Assembly (NCBI GenBank): GCA_041739225.1
Contig: JBGSOG010000032.1
Location: 1 to 64,000, forward strand
Direction: 5' to 3'
Length of the DNA stretch: 64,000 nt
From: BOKV01 sp041739225
Lineage (GTDB): Bacteria; Pseudomonadota; Alphaproteobacteria; Rhizobiales; Rhizobiaceae
Notes under the pieces: model-generated
The model's input: the letters and a program-made list of their open reading frames with translations, nothing else
Database searches by the model: none
What the model was told of the DNA's origin: nothing
Made by a program: the position numbers and the translations under genes
Shown here: positions 1 to 8,823 of the stretch, one piece after another
Position numbering within the stretch: the stretch's first letter is position 1
Layout: the number at the start of each line of letters is the position of its first letter

Positions 1-65
1 CGTGGGAAACAGTTCCGCAAAAATAGATGTGCGTTGAGCTACGGGGATAGGTTTTTTGCACTGCG

Positions 66-217
66 CTCCTCTCTCCCCTTGCGGTGGGGTCCGAAGGACG
101 GGCCGAGACCCGTGGCTCGGGCCAACATGCCCCGGCGGGGCAGAGGGGGGTGAGCCAGTGCAAGCAGCCCCCCTCTGTCTGCTGCGCAGACATCTCCCCC
201 GCAAGGGGGGAGAGGGG
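66..217. repeat. pair of inverted intergenic palindromic repeats
   Basis: Two copies of a G/C-rich element face each other. The left one begins with a ctctccccttgcgg-type motif near 68-84 and ends with an agaggggggt-type motif near 142-151. The right one starts with cccccctctg near 168 and ends with ccgcaaggggggagagg near 199-215. Each copy has a short internal palindrome (ccccggcgggg near 130-140; ctgctgcgcag near 179-189). From general knowledge, elements of this look are dispersed between genes in Mesorhizobium-like genomes. No coding potential is credible here. Confidence 0.6.
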
Positions 218-235
218 TGCCAAGCCCCGCCGCCT

Positions 236-276
236 TCATCCTGAGGTGCGAGCGCAGCGAGCCTCGAAGGACGAGC
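236..276. repeat. short dispersed intergenic repeat
   Basis: A GC-rich segment with internal dyad symmetry: the core pairs gaggtgcgagcgcagcgagc-like arms ending in cctcgaaggacgag. I recognise this motif as a common short repeat in intergenic DNA of Hyphomicrobiales. It lies just beyond the 3' end of clpB and may fold into RNA hairpins. Function unknown. Confidence 0.5.
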
Positions 277-312
277 ACAACAATCTATGCGCTTTCGCCA
301 ACCCTGCCGCCT

Positions 313-2922
313 TCAGGCAGCTTTTGCCGGTTTTCCTGCTTCTTTTGCCGTGAAAACCAGCCGGTCGCTGCCCGCATGTACGCTGACTGTCATGCCGTCA
401 TATACTTCGCCGGAAAGAATTTTCTCGGCCAACGGGTCCTGCAAGGATTGCTGGATGACCCGCTTCAGCGGCCTTGCCCCATAGGCGGGTTCATATCCCT
501 TCTCGGCCAGCCAACGAACGGCGTCTTCGCCCAGATCAATGGTGATCCGCCGGTCCGAAAGCAGTTTCTCCAGCCGCTTCATCTGGATGGCGACGATACC
601 TGCCATGTCGGCACGTTTCAGCCGGTGGAACAGGATGATCTCGTCGACGCGGTTGAGAAACTCTGGCCGGAACGATGCCCGTACCACGGCCATCACCTCG
701 TCGCGAACCGCCGACGCTTCCTCGTTTTCTCCAAGATTGACCAGATATTCCGAGCCAAGGTTGGAAGTCATGATGATCAGCGTGTTGCGGAAATCGACCG
801 TGCGTCCCTGCCCGTCTGTCAGGCGACCGTCGTCCAGCACCTGCAGGAGCACGTTGAACACGTCGGGATGTGCCTTCTCGATCTCGTCGAAGAGCACCAC
901 CTGATACGGCCTGCGGCGCACAGCCTCGGTGAGAGCGCCGCCCTCGTCATAGCCGACATAGCCAGGAGGCGCACCGATCAGCCGCGATACCGAGTGTTTC
1001 TCCATGTATTCCGACATGTCGAGCCGCAGAAGCGCGTTCTCGTCATCGAAGAGGAAACCGGCAAGCGCCTTGGTAAGTTCGGTTTTGCCAACACCGGTTG
1101 GGCCAAGGAAAATGAACGATCCCAGTGGACGGCTTGGATCGTTCAGCCCCGCACGCGCACGGCGAACCGCACGCGAAACCGCCTGAACCGCCTCGCCCTG
1201 TCCCACCACCCGGCCGGCCAGTGCGTCTTCCATGCGCAACAGTTTGCCTTTTTCACCTTCGAGCATCCGGTCAACCGGAATGCCGGTCCAGCGGGAAACC
1301 ACACCGGCGATGTGCTCGGGCGTTACCGCTTCCTCGACCATCGCTTCGAGCTCGGAATCACCTGCGGCTTCCGCCTCTGCAAGTTTTCGTTCCAGCTCCT
1401 TGATCACACCGTATTTGAGCTCGCCCGCCCGTGCAAAGTCGCCTCGACGCTCTGCCTGCTGCAATTCGGCAGTGGCATGGTCGAGCTTTTCCTTGATGTC
1501 GCGGGCACCGGAAAGTTTCTGCTTTTCTGCCTGCCAGCGGGCAGTCAGGGAATCGGACTTCTCCTGAAGGCTGGCAAGATCACCTTCCAACACGCGAAGA
1601 CGCTCCTTGCTGCCCTTGTCGCTTTCCTTTTTCAAGGCTTCGCGCTCGATTTTCAGCTGGATGATGCGCCGGTCGAGTTCATCAAGTTCTTCGGGCTTGG
1701 AATCCACCTGCATCCGCAGCCGTGCCGAAGCTTCGTCCATCAGGTCGATGGCCTTGTCCGGCAGGAAGCGGTCGGTGATGTAGCGGTTGGACAGGTTTGC
1801 AGCCGCCACGAGCGAGGAATCAGTGATCCGCACACCATGGTGCAGTTCGTATTTTTCCTTGATGCCGCGCAGGATCGAAACCGTGTCCTCGACAGTCGGC
1901 TCGGACACAAACACGGGCTGGAACCGGCGCGCCAGCGCCGCATCCTTTTCAACGTGCTTGCGATATTCCTCAAGCGTGGTTGCGCCAACGCAGTGCAATT
2001 CGCCCCGCGCCAGTGCAGGTTTGAGCAAATTTGAGGCGTCCATTGCGCCTTCGCTTTTGCCTGCGCCAACCAGCGTGTGCATCTCATCGATGAACAGGAT
2101 GATTTCGCCGTTTGCGGTGGTGACTTCCGAAAGCACGGACTTCAGCCGCTCTTCAAATTCGCCGCGGTATTTTGCCCCGGCAATCAGCGCACCCATGTCG
2201 AGTGCCAAAAGCTTCTTGTCTTTCAGGGATTCTGGCACATCGCCATTGATGATGCGCAGCGCCAGCCCCTCGGCGATCGCCGTTTTGCCTACGCCCGGCT
2301 CGCCGATCAGCACCGGATTGTTTTTGGTTCGCCGGGACAAGACCTGGATGGTCCGGCGGATTTCCTCATCGCGTCCGATCACCGGATCGAGTTTGCCTTC
2401 CCGCGCATCTTTTGTGAGATCGCGCGAATACTTGCGCAAAGCCTCGTAATTGGCTTCGGCATTCGAGCTGTCGGCAGTTCGCCCCTTGCGCAGATCATTG
2501 ATGACCTGGTTGAGCGCATTGGGTGTCAACCCGCCCTTGGCCAGCATGTCTGCGGTCTTGGCCGATTTTTCAATCGTCAGCGCCAGTAACAGCCGCTCCA
2601 CGGTAACGAATGAGTCGCCTGCCTTTTCGGCCGCTTTTTCCGCTGTTTCGAATACCTTGGCCAATGGCTGGGCAAGATACAACTGGCCATTGCCGCCACT
2701 GACCGAAGGCATGGCCTTCAAAGCAGCGTCGAGCGCAAGCCGCACGTCTCGCGGGCGACCGCCGGCACGTTCAATCAACGAGCTTGCAAGTCCCTCGGGG
2801 TCGTCAAGCAAGACCTTGAGCAAATGCTCGGGAGAAAACTGCTGATGCCCGGCGGAAAGCGCCTGGGTTTGTGCAGACTGGATGAATCCTTTCACCCTGT
2901 CGGAATATTTTTCGATGTTCAT
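313..2922 (-). CDS. clpB: ATP-dependent disaggregase ClpB
   Basis: Hexameric AAA+ chaperone that, with DnaK, pulls proteins out of aggregates in the cytoplasm. At 869 residues it has the full ClpB length. The order is an N-terminal Clp repeat domain (about 1-145), the first AAA+ module with Walker A GEPGVGKT at 207-214, a long Glu/Lys/Arg-rich coiled-coil middle domain (about 410-520) that separates ClpB from ClpA and ClpC, and the second AAA+ module with GPTGVGKT near 610. The C-terminal tail is Lys/Ala-rich. The ATG at 2922 has an AAAGGAG ribosome site seven bases upstream. It is transcribed alone, since the gene upstream ends in a strong terminator. Heat-shock control is expected for the family, but I could not find a convincing RpoH promoter. 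Confidence 0.97.
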   Translation of the reverse strand: MNIEKYSDRVKGFIQSAQTQALSAGHQQFSPEHLLKVLLDDPEGLASSLIERAGGRPRDVRLALDAALKAMPSVSGGNGQLYLAQPLAKVFETAEKAAEKAGDSFVTVERLLLALTIEKSAKTADMLAKGGLTPNALNQVINDLRKGRTADSSNAEANYEALRKYSRDLTKDAREGKLDPVIGRDEEIRRTIQVLSRRTKNNPVLIGEPGVGKTAIAEGLALRIINGDVPESLKDKKLLALDMGALIAGAKYRGEFEERLKSVLSEVTTANGEIILFIDEMHTLVGAGKSEGAMDASNLLKPALARGELHCVGATTLEEYRKHVEKDAALARRFQPVFVSEPTVEDTVSILRGIKEKYELHHGVRITDSSLVAAANLSNRYITDRFLPDKAIDLMDEASARLRMQVDSKPEELDELDRRIIQLKIEREALKKESDKGSKERLRVLEGDLASLQEKSDSLTARWQAEKQKLSGARDIKEKLDHATAELQQAERRGDFARAGELKYGVIKELERKLAEAEAAGDSELEAMVEEAVTPEHIAGVVSRWTGIPVDRMLEGEKGKLLRMEDALAGRVVGQGEAVQAVSRAVRRARAGLNDPSRPLGSFIFLGPTGVGKTELTKALAGFLFDDENALLRLDMSEYMEKHSVSRLIGAPPGYVGYDEGGALTEAVRRRPYQVVLFDEIEKAHPDVFNVLLQVLDDGRLTDGQGRTVDFRNTLIIMTSNLGSEYLVNLGENEEASAVRDEVMAVVRASFRPEFLNRVDEIILFHRLKRADMAGIVAIQMKRLEKLLSDRRITIDLGEDAVRWLAEKGYEPAYGARPLKRVIQQSLQDPLAEKILSGEVYDGMTVSVHAGSDRLVFTAKEAGKPAKAA

Positions 2923-3051
2923 CGCATACTCCTTTTTTCTTCCGGCACCCGAAGCGGCATGTCGGAGAGGTATTCAAGGAAGGCCCCCATGAATTGGCGG
3001 ACCTTTTCCGAACACATATGGGAATGATCCACCTGCGGGAAAAGAGGCAAT

Positions 3052-3078
3052 AAAAAACCCGGCCTGAGCCGGGTTTTT
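3052..3078 (-). terminator. rho-independent terminator (usable on both strands)
   Basis: Perfect stem of eleven pairs, A5CCCGGC / GCCGGGT5, around a four-base loop, flanked by A and T runs. It follows the stop of the DUF4167 gene directly, so it should end that transcript and insulate clpB. Confidence 0.9.
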
Positions 3079-3098
3079 CGTTGCAGTTTAATCTGCGT

Positions 3099-4163
3099 TC
3101 AGTCGTCTGAAGAGATACCAGCCACCGGCTCAGGTCCCATGCCAAACAGGCTGCCCGGCAGTTTCGCTGCGTCAGGGGAAATGCCCGGTGCCGAAGGCGT
3201 TGACCGTCCGTTTCCGTCTGGCGAGGTGCCAATTGCATCCTCCGCCACAGGGCGCGGACGGCGGGTGCGCGTCTCACGCCGGGGTTTTGGCTCCGGCTGC
3301 TCCATGATTTCTGGCGCAACGCGCATTTCAACCGGCCCGGCCTCAGTCTCAATCATTGGCGCGACCGGACGAGGCTCACGTTGCTGATTGCGCCCTTCAT
3401 TGCGCTCACGGTTGTCACTGCGGTCACGATTGTCATTGCGCTCACGGTATTCCGGACGGTCTGCGCCACGATTTTCGTTGCGCTCCCGATTGTCATTGCC
3501 GCGAATTTCGTTACCGCGATTGTCGTTGCCCAGGTTGTCATTGCCACGATTGTCATTGCCCCGATTGTCCGGGCGCTGTTCGAACCGGTCACGATTATCC
3601 TGCCGTTGCGGCCGGTTGTCGTTCCGGTTGTCATTGCGATTGTCGCTCCGGTTGTCTGGACGCTCGCGGTATTCCTGACGTGGGCGCTGGTCCTGCCGGT
3701 CGCGCCCGTCATTGCGCACATCCTGGCGCCCATCCTGGCGCCCATCCTGGCGATTGTCTTGGCGCCCATCCTGGCGGTCATTGTTTGGCTGGCGCATTTC
3801 AGAAGTGCGCGGCGACTGGGGATGCCGGGGATCGTCGTTCTCATCCTCTTCATCATCGTCAAAGCCGCCCATTTCCGGCTGCTGGCGTATCCCGCCGTTC
3901 AACTCGCCGTCGCGAACCGAATTGGCGTTGGCAACTGCAATGATGCGATTGTAATGCTCTGCATGCTGCAAATAATTTTCGGCCATGACGATGTCACCGG
4001 ACGAAATCGCATCACGCGCAAGCTGGGTGTATTTCTCGGCGATATGCGAAGCATTGCCACGAATTTTCACGTCTGGTCCGTTGCTCTCAAAGCTACGGCT
4101 CATCGGATTGGGTTGCTTGCGCCCCCGGCCCCGCATGCGGTTCTTCTGCTGTGTCTGCCTCAT
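3099..4163 (-). CDS. DUF4167 domain protein with long disordered Arg/Asn/Asp-rich tail
   Basis: Conserved alphaproteobacterial protein of unknown biochemical role. Residues 1-90 form the DUF4167 domain: a basic start (MRQTQQKNRMRGRGRK), then NGPDVKIRG, HIAEKY and AENYLQHAEHYNRI. The remaining roughly 260 residues are low complexity, with tandem units such as RQDGRQDN, NDNRGND and RNENRG, followed by a Pro/Arg-rich end. The basic, glycine- and asparagine-rich make-up suggests RNA binding or phase separation, which is inference only. The ATG at 4163 was chosen because it matches the usual family start; a longer in-frame reading adds 73 residues unlike the family. It lies downstream of prmC across a 301-base gap, so it probably has its own promoter. 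Confidence 0.85.
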   Translation of the reverse strand: MRQTQQKNRMRGRGRKQPNPMSRSFESNGPDVKIRGNASHIAEKYTQLARDAISSGDIVMAENYLQHAEHYNRIIAVANANSVRDGELNGGIRQQPEMGGFDDDEEDENDDPRHPQSPRTSEMRQPNNDRQDGRQDNRQDGRQDGRQDVRNDGRDRQDQRPRQEYRERPDNRSDNRNDNRNDNRPQRQDNRDRFEQRPDNRGNDNRGNDNLGNDNRGNEIRGNDNRERNENRGADRPEYRERNDNRDRSDNRERNEGRNQQREPRPVAPMIETEAGPVEMRVAPEIMEQPEPKPRRETRTRRPRPVAEDAIGTSPDGNGRSTPSAPGISPDAAKLPGSLFGMGPEPVAGISSDD

Positions 4164-4464
4164 GAACTTCTCATTTTGGTTCAGTGACTGGATAATGGGG
4201 ATCTTGCCGCCAGTTGCCAGGCGAAGCTGAACGCTTGCGCCCGCAAGACTGCTTAGTCGGAGGAAAAAATCCTGCAACAGTCTGGCTTGACCCGGACGTT
4301 CCCGAAATGCCCCCGCATACCGGCCAATTTTCACATTGCAATTTGAAATGTGGGGAACGATCCCGGCAGTGCTTCGACTCATCCTTGTCTGCGCTGCCTT
4401 GATCGGAAACTAGCCTTTTCAATCGGCTTTTCCAAGCTTTTTCTGCAACGCGGCAATCCGGCGT
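4164..4464. other. intergenic region between prmC and the DUF4167 gene
   Basis: About 300 bases with no convincing gene on either strand. The short in-frame reading upstream of the DUF4167 start lacks family similarity. The gap should contain the promoter and leader of the DUF4167 gene on the minus strand. I see no clear terminator hairpin for prmC. Confidence 0.4.
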
Positions 4465-5316
4465 TCACGTGCGACCAAATTCAAGCACGCGTTCGATGCC
4501 CGAAAGGTCACGGTGGATGGCAGTAAGTTTCCACCCATGAGCCCGCGCCAATTGGCAGATCGGCTCCGCCTGCCCTGCACCACACTCCAGAAAAACTGCC
4601 CCGCCATCCAGCAGGTGGTTTTCAGCGGTGGAAAGGATTTTCCGGTAAAACTTCAGCCCGTCAGTGCCTCCATCAAGTGCCAAAACCGGATCATGGTCGC
4701 GAACACCCCGGTCAAGCGATGCAATGACTGATGTCTCTATGTAGGGAGGATTGCTGACAATCAGTCCAAATCTCCCGCAATCGGGTGGAATCATGTCGGA
4801 AAGGACCGGGGAAAACCGCCCGCCCACGCCATGAAGCCGGGCATTCTCGGCGGCCAGCGCCAACGCTGTGGACGAAATGTCGCAGGCTTGGCAACTGGCA
4901 TCCGGCAGGTGATGGAGCAGCGAAATCGCGATGGCCCCGCTGCCCGTTCCGATGTCCAGAATGCGCATCGGGCCCGGCATGGTATTGGCGGCTTTCAAGG
5001 CCACCTCGACCAGAAGCTCTGTCTCGGGCCGGGGGTCTAGCACTTCAGGCGTAACCAAAAACCGCAAACCGTAGAATTCCCGGTAACCGACAATCCGGGA
5101 AACCGGCTCGCCCTTGGCCCGTCGCTCCAGCAAACCCTGAAAAATCTTCGCCGCGTTTTCTTCCACGATGTTGCCGGAGTTTGAAATCAACGCAGCATGC
5201 GGCAAATCCAGCACATGTTGCAGCAACAACCGCGAGTCCAGCCTCGCATCGGAAATGCCCGCATCTGCAAGGCTCTGGGCTCCTGTGGCCAGCCAGTCGC
5301 CGATAGAAGCTTTCAC
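4465..5316 (-). CDS. prmC: peptide chain release factor glutamine methyltransferase PrmC (HemK)
   Basis: S-adenosylmethionine-dependent enzyme that N5-methylates the glutamine of the GGQ loop in release factors RF1 and RF2, improving translation termination. At 283 residues it has the usual length. The N-terminal helical bundle recognises the release factor. The Rossmann methyltransferase core has DIGTGSGA at 121-128 (SAM binding) and the catalytic NPPY at 189-192. Its start overlaps the stop of prfA by four bases (ATGA), so the modifying enzyme is translationally coupled to its substrate, a widespread arrangement. It is the last gene of the prfA-prmC pair. Confidence 0.96.
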   Translation of the reverse strand: MKASIGDWLATGAQSLADAGISDARLDSRLLLQHVLDLPHAALISNSGNIVEENAAKIFQGLLERRAKGEPVSRIVGYREFYGLRFLVTPEVLDPRPETELLVEVALKAANTMPGPMRILDIGTGSGAIAISLLHHLPDASCQACDISSTALALAAENARLHGVGGRFSPVLSDMIPPDCGRFGLIVSNPPYIETSVIASLDRGVRDHDPVLALDGGTDGLKFYRKILSTAENHLLDGGAVFLECGAGQAEPICQLARAHGWKLTAIHRDLSGIERVLEFGRT

Positions 5317-6389
5317 TCGGTTCCGTCCATCTGGGCAAGCAGCGTTGTCTGGTGATCGGTGATCAGCGCATCGAAAAGCTCGTCCAGGCCTTCGCCCTCT
5401 ATCATGCGGTCAAGCTTGTAGAGCGTCAGGTTGATCCGGTGATCGGTGACCCGCCCTTGCGGGAAATTGTAGGTGCGAATGCGTTCGGAGCGATCACCGG
5501 ATCCCACCTGCCCGCGCCGTTCATTGGCCCGTTCGGTATCAACGCGCTGCCGCTCCATGTCGTAAAGGCGCGCACGCAGCGTTTTCATCGCATTGGCCCT
5601 GTTTTGGTGCTGCGACTTTTCCGACGATGTCACCACAATCCCGCTGGGCATGTGGGTGATGCGCACTGCCGAGTCGGTGGTGTTGACGTGCTGCCCGCCG
5701 GCACCGGAAGAGCGCATCGTGTCGATGCGGATGTCTTCGTTGCGGATTTCTATGTCGATGTCTTCTGCCTCCGGCAAAACTGCAACCGTTGCAGCAGAAG
5801 TGTGGATGCGCCCGCTGGCTTCTGTCTCCGGCACCCGCTGTACCCGGTGCACACCCGATTCGAATTTCAGGCGGGCAAAGACCCCTTTGCCGGTGATCGA
5901 GGCAACAATTTCCTTGTAGCCGCCGACTTCACCGGGGCTTTCCGACAGGATTTCCACTTTCCAGCGCTTGAGCGCCGCGTGCCGCTCGTACATCCTGAAC
6001 AGCTCGCCCGCGAACAAGGCCGCTTCCGATCCACCGGTGCCAGCCCGAACTTCCAGAATCGCGCTTTTGTCGTCAGCCCTGTCGCGCGGCAACAGCATCA
6101 CCTGGATGTCGCGCTCCAGCAGGGCGACTTTTTCTTCAATGCCTGGATATTCCAGTTCTGCAAGCTCTCGCATCTCGCTATCCATTGACTTGTCGGCGAT
6201 GATTTCATCCAGCCCGGCCATGGCTTTCTCGCTTTCGCGCAATTCACGAATCTTGCTCACCACCTCGCCAAGGTTTGAATATTCTGAAGCCAGTTTCACA
6301 TAGGTTTCAGCATCTGGATTGGACGCCATGTCACGCTCAAGGCTGGCATGCCTGCGCACCAACTGGTCGAGCTTTTCATTGTTGAGCAT
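5313..6389 (-). CDS. prfA: peptide chain release factor 1
   Basis: Reads UAA and UAG stop codons in the ribosomal A site and triggers peptide release. The 358 residues match RF1. The codon-recognition tripeptide region reads PETEASGRIHTS (from 187), a PxT-type motif that fits RF1 rather than RF2 (SPF). The catalytic GGQ lies at 231-233, and its glutamine is the substrate of PrmC encoded immediately downstream. There is no internal frameshift site, as expected for RF1. It lies downstream of ptsP with 56 bases between them, so a shared transcript is likely. Confidence 0.97.
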   Translation of the reverse strand: MLNNEKLDQLVRRHASLERDMASNPDAETYVKLASEYSNLGEVVSKIRELRESEKAMAGLDEIIADKSMDSEMRELAELEYPGIEEKVALLERDIQVMLLPRDRADDKSAILEVRAGTGGSEAALFAGELFRMYERHAALKRWKVEILSESPGEVGGYKEIVASITGKGVFARLKFESGVHRVQRVPETEASGRIHTSAATVAVLPEAEDIDIEIRNEDIRIDTMRSSGAGGQHVNTTDSAVRITHMPSGIVVTSSEKSQHQNRANAMKTLRARLYDMERQRVDTERANERRGQVGSGDRSERIRTYNFPQGRVTDHRINLTLYKLDRMIEGEGLDELFDALITDHQTTLLAQMDGTE

Positions 6390-6445
6390 GGTTTGATCCT
6401 GTCGCGGCCAGGACGCGTTCTTGCCCGGCCAGTTGGCTGGGTTCG

Positions 6446-8713
6446 TTAATAGTGAATTCCGTTGCTGTCGGCAAAATCCGTCAACAGTTCGCGGATGGTC
6501 TGGCCGCCGATGGGTTCAGCCAAAGCCGCCAGCAGACATTCCGACAGTTTGGCAACGTCAAGGTCGCGCAACATTGCCTTGACCGGCCCGATGGATGACG
6601 AAGCCATGGAAAGCGACCGAAAGCCGATGCCGGCCAGCGCCATGGCTGGCAACGGCCGCCCTGCCAGTTCACCACAAAGCGTCAATGGCCGATGGTATTG
6701 ATCCGCCTTCTCGACAATCTGGCGCAATACCCGGAGGAACGGCCTCGACAACGGGTCAAAGCGGCTGGCCATGCGCGGGTTTCCGCGATCAACAGCCATG
6801 ACAAACTGGAAAAGGTCGTTCGATCCAACAGAGGCAAAGTCTACTTCCTGCATCAGCTCATCCAGCTGAAACAAAAGTGCAGGAACTTCGATCATCGCCC
6901 CCAAATGGAATTCCAGCGGCGGCGCATGGCCAAAGCCAGCCAGGATTTTGCGTTCGCGCTCGACGATGGCCTTGATCTTCCGGTATTCGCGAACCTCGGT
7001 GACCATCGGCAACATCACCTTGAGCCGCTTGCCTGCACCTGCCTTCAGCAATGCACGGATCTGCATCCGGATGAGGCCTGGACGGTCCACCGCCAGCCGT
7101 ATGGCGCGCCAACCAAGCGCCGGATTTTCTTCGTGAACCGTTTCGCCATATGGCAGGACCTTGTCACCGCCGATATCCAGCGTGCGGAATGTAACGGGCT
7201 TGTCACCGGCTGCTGCAAGGACGCTGCGATACAACTCTTCCTGTTCCCGCGGGCGCGGAAAGCGCGAGGATACCATGTACTGCAACTCGGTTCGGAACAG
7301 GCCGATGCCCACTGCACCGGACAGTTCAAGCTGCGGCAAATCCATCGCAAGGCCTGCATTGATCATCAGATCAAAGCGCGCGTTATCTTTGGAGTTGGAT
7401 GGCTTGTCACGCAGCTCGGCATAAGCCGCCTGGCGCCGGGCACGAAATTTTACCTTCTCGCCATAGGCGGTTTCCACATCCGAGGCGGGACGCAAATGCG
7501 CATGGCCGTCATCACCATCAACGATGACAGCGTTGCCGCTTTCGGCCAGCGACAACAGGTTGGCGATTTGCCCGACCACCGGAATGCCGAGCGCCCGGGC
7601 AATGATCACCACATGGCTGGTGGCGGTACCTTCTTCCAGCAGCAGGCCACGCAAATTGTCCTTTGAATAGTCCAGCAGTTCTGCCGCGCCCATGTTGCGC
7701 GCCACGACAATGTAGTCATGCGTGATCTTGTCCTCGATCGGACCGTGCGGTCTGCCAACAAGCTCGCGAAGCAGCCGGTAGGCAAGATCGTCGAAATCAT
7801 GCAGCCGGTCGCGCAAATATGGATCTTGCTGGCGCATCATCCGGGCACGGTTGTCACTCTGCACTTTTTCCACGGCGGCTTCTGCGGTCAGGCCGTTGGC
7901 AATTGCCTCTTCCATGCGCCGCACCCAGCCACGGTCATTGGCAAACATGCGGTAGGCTTCCAGCACTTCGCGGTGTTCACCATCGCTGGAGACCTCCCGC
8001 CGGTCCAGCAAACCGTCGATGGAAAGCCGCAACCTGCCGATCGCCGCGCGCAACCGTTCGATTTCGCTGTCCACATCTTCGTTGAAAAGATTGGTGACGA
8101 CCACGCGCGGTTCGTGCAGCACGACATAGCCAAGGCCGATGCCCTCGGCCAAAGAAGAACCGGAAAGCTGCAACGGCCGGGAAAGATCAAGCCCGGTGCC
8201 TTGCCGGTTCAAGCCTTCAAGTTCTCCGGCAGCGATCAGTTCGGCCAAGACCATGGCCGTGGTTTCGAGCGCCTCTACCTCGTCATCGGCGTAGCTGCGT
8301 TTTGCCTGGTTCTGGACGACCAGAACACCCAGCGCCCGCCCCGAACGGAGGATCGGCACACCGAGGAAGGAATGGAAGAGTTCTTCGCCGGTTTCCGGCA
8401 GATAGGCGAAGGCCGGATGGTTCTGCGCATCGTCAAGGTTGAGCGGTTGGGCAGTGGCCGCAATCGTTCCGACAAGGCCCTGTCCGACTTTCAGCGAGGC
8501 TTCGTGAACCGACTTCGGGTTCAGGCCTTGGGAAGCGAAAAGCTCCAGCACATTGTCGGCACGCAAAACATAGACCGAGCAGACTTCCGCCACCATGATG
8601 GCGGCGATGTGCCTGACGATCTTGTCAAGCCGCTCTTGTGCTCCCAGCGGCTCCGCCATGACCTCGCGGAGCCGTTTCAGGAGAACGCGCGGACCTGTCG
8701 CTGCGGTTCTCAT
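6446..8713 (-). CDS. ptsP: phosphoenolpyruvate-protein phosphotransferase PtsP (EI-Ntr)
   Basis: First enzyme of the nitrogen-type phosphotransferase relay: it autophosphorylates from PEP and passes phosphate to NPr, which in rhizobia signals carbon and nitrogen state rather than transporting sugar. Domain order with the 755-residue start: GAF sensor (about 15-165), NPr-binding helical domain (about 180-330), phosphohistidine domain with TSHVVIIARALGIP (active His near 367), then the PEP-utilising TIM barrel with the FRTLDIGGDK and SVGSNDLFQ motifs. An in-frame TTG at 8758 would add 15 residues; the ATG at 8713 gives the usual family start. Its neighbour upstream is lysC, a conserved order in Hyphomicrobiales. 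Confidence 0.94.
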   Translation of the reverse strand: MRTAATGPRVLLKRLREVMAEPLGAQERLDKIVRHIAAIMVAEVCSVYVLRADNVLELFASQGLNPKSVHEASLKVGQGLVGTIAATAQPLNLDDAQNHPAFAYLPETGEELFHSFLGVPILRSGRALGVLVVQNQAKRSYADDEVEALETTAMVLAELIAAGELEGLNRQGTGLDLSRPLQLSGSSLAEGIGLGYVVLHEPRVVVTNLFNEDVDSEIERLRAAIGRLRLSIDGLLDRREVSSDGEHREVLEAYRMFANDRGWVRRMEEAIANGLTAEAAVEKVQSDNRARMMRQQDPYLRDRLHDFDDLAYRLLRELVGRPHGPIEDKITHDYIVVARNMGAAELLDYSKDNLRGLLLEEGTATSHVVIIARALGIPVVGQIANLLSLAESGNAVIVDGDDGHAHLRPASDVETAYGEKVKFRARRQAAYAELRDKPSNSKDNARFDLMINAGLAMDLPQLELSGAVGIGLFRTELQYMVSSRFPRPREQEELYRSVLAAAGDKPVTFRTLDIGGDKVLPYGETVHEENPALGWRAIRLAVDRPGLIRMQIRALLKAGAGKRLKVMLPMVTEVREYRKIKAIVERERKILAGFGHAPPLEFHLGAMIEVPALLFQLDELMQEVDFASVGSNDLFQFVMAVDRGNPRMASRFDPLSRPFLRVLRQIVEKADQYHRPLTLCGELAGRPLPAMALAGIGFRSLSMASSSIGPVKAMLRDLDVAKLSECLLAALAEPIGGQTIRELLTDFADSNGIHY

Positions 8714-8823
8714 CCTGCCCGGTCTTCTTCCCGGGTTGACGCCGGGATCCCAATGCAAACAGGACCGGCGAACCAGTCCCTGTTTCGAGTGATAGCACCG
8801 AAAGTGGTGCAGTTTGAGGAAAA

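Noticed and set aside
217..2034. Long plus-strand reading frame of 605 codons opposite clpB
   Set aside because: Antisense shadow of a clear clpB gene; composition is that of the reverse frame and it has no recognisable domain.
2923..3051. RpoH-type promoter for clpB
   Set aside because: A CTTGAA box is present on the minus strand near 2975 but no matching -10 element follows at 16-18 bases, and a CCCATAT further upstream lacks a good -35.
3430..3790. Short direct repeats resembling a CRISPR array
   Set aside because: Units are 6-12 bases, in frame and coding for RQD/NDN repeats; no constant spacer length.
3356..4187. Plus-strand frames rich in Leu/Arg/Ser or Ile/Val repeats opposite the DUF4167 gene
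   Set aside because: They mirror the tandem codons of the DUF4167 tail and have no start signals.
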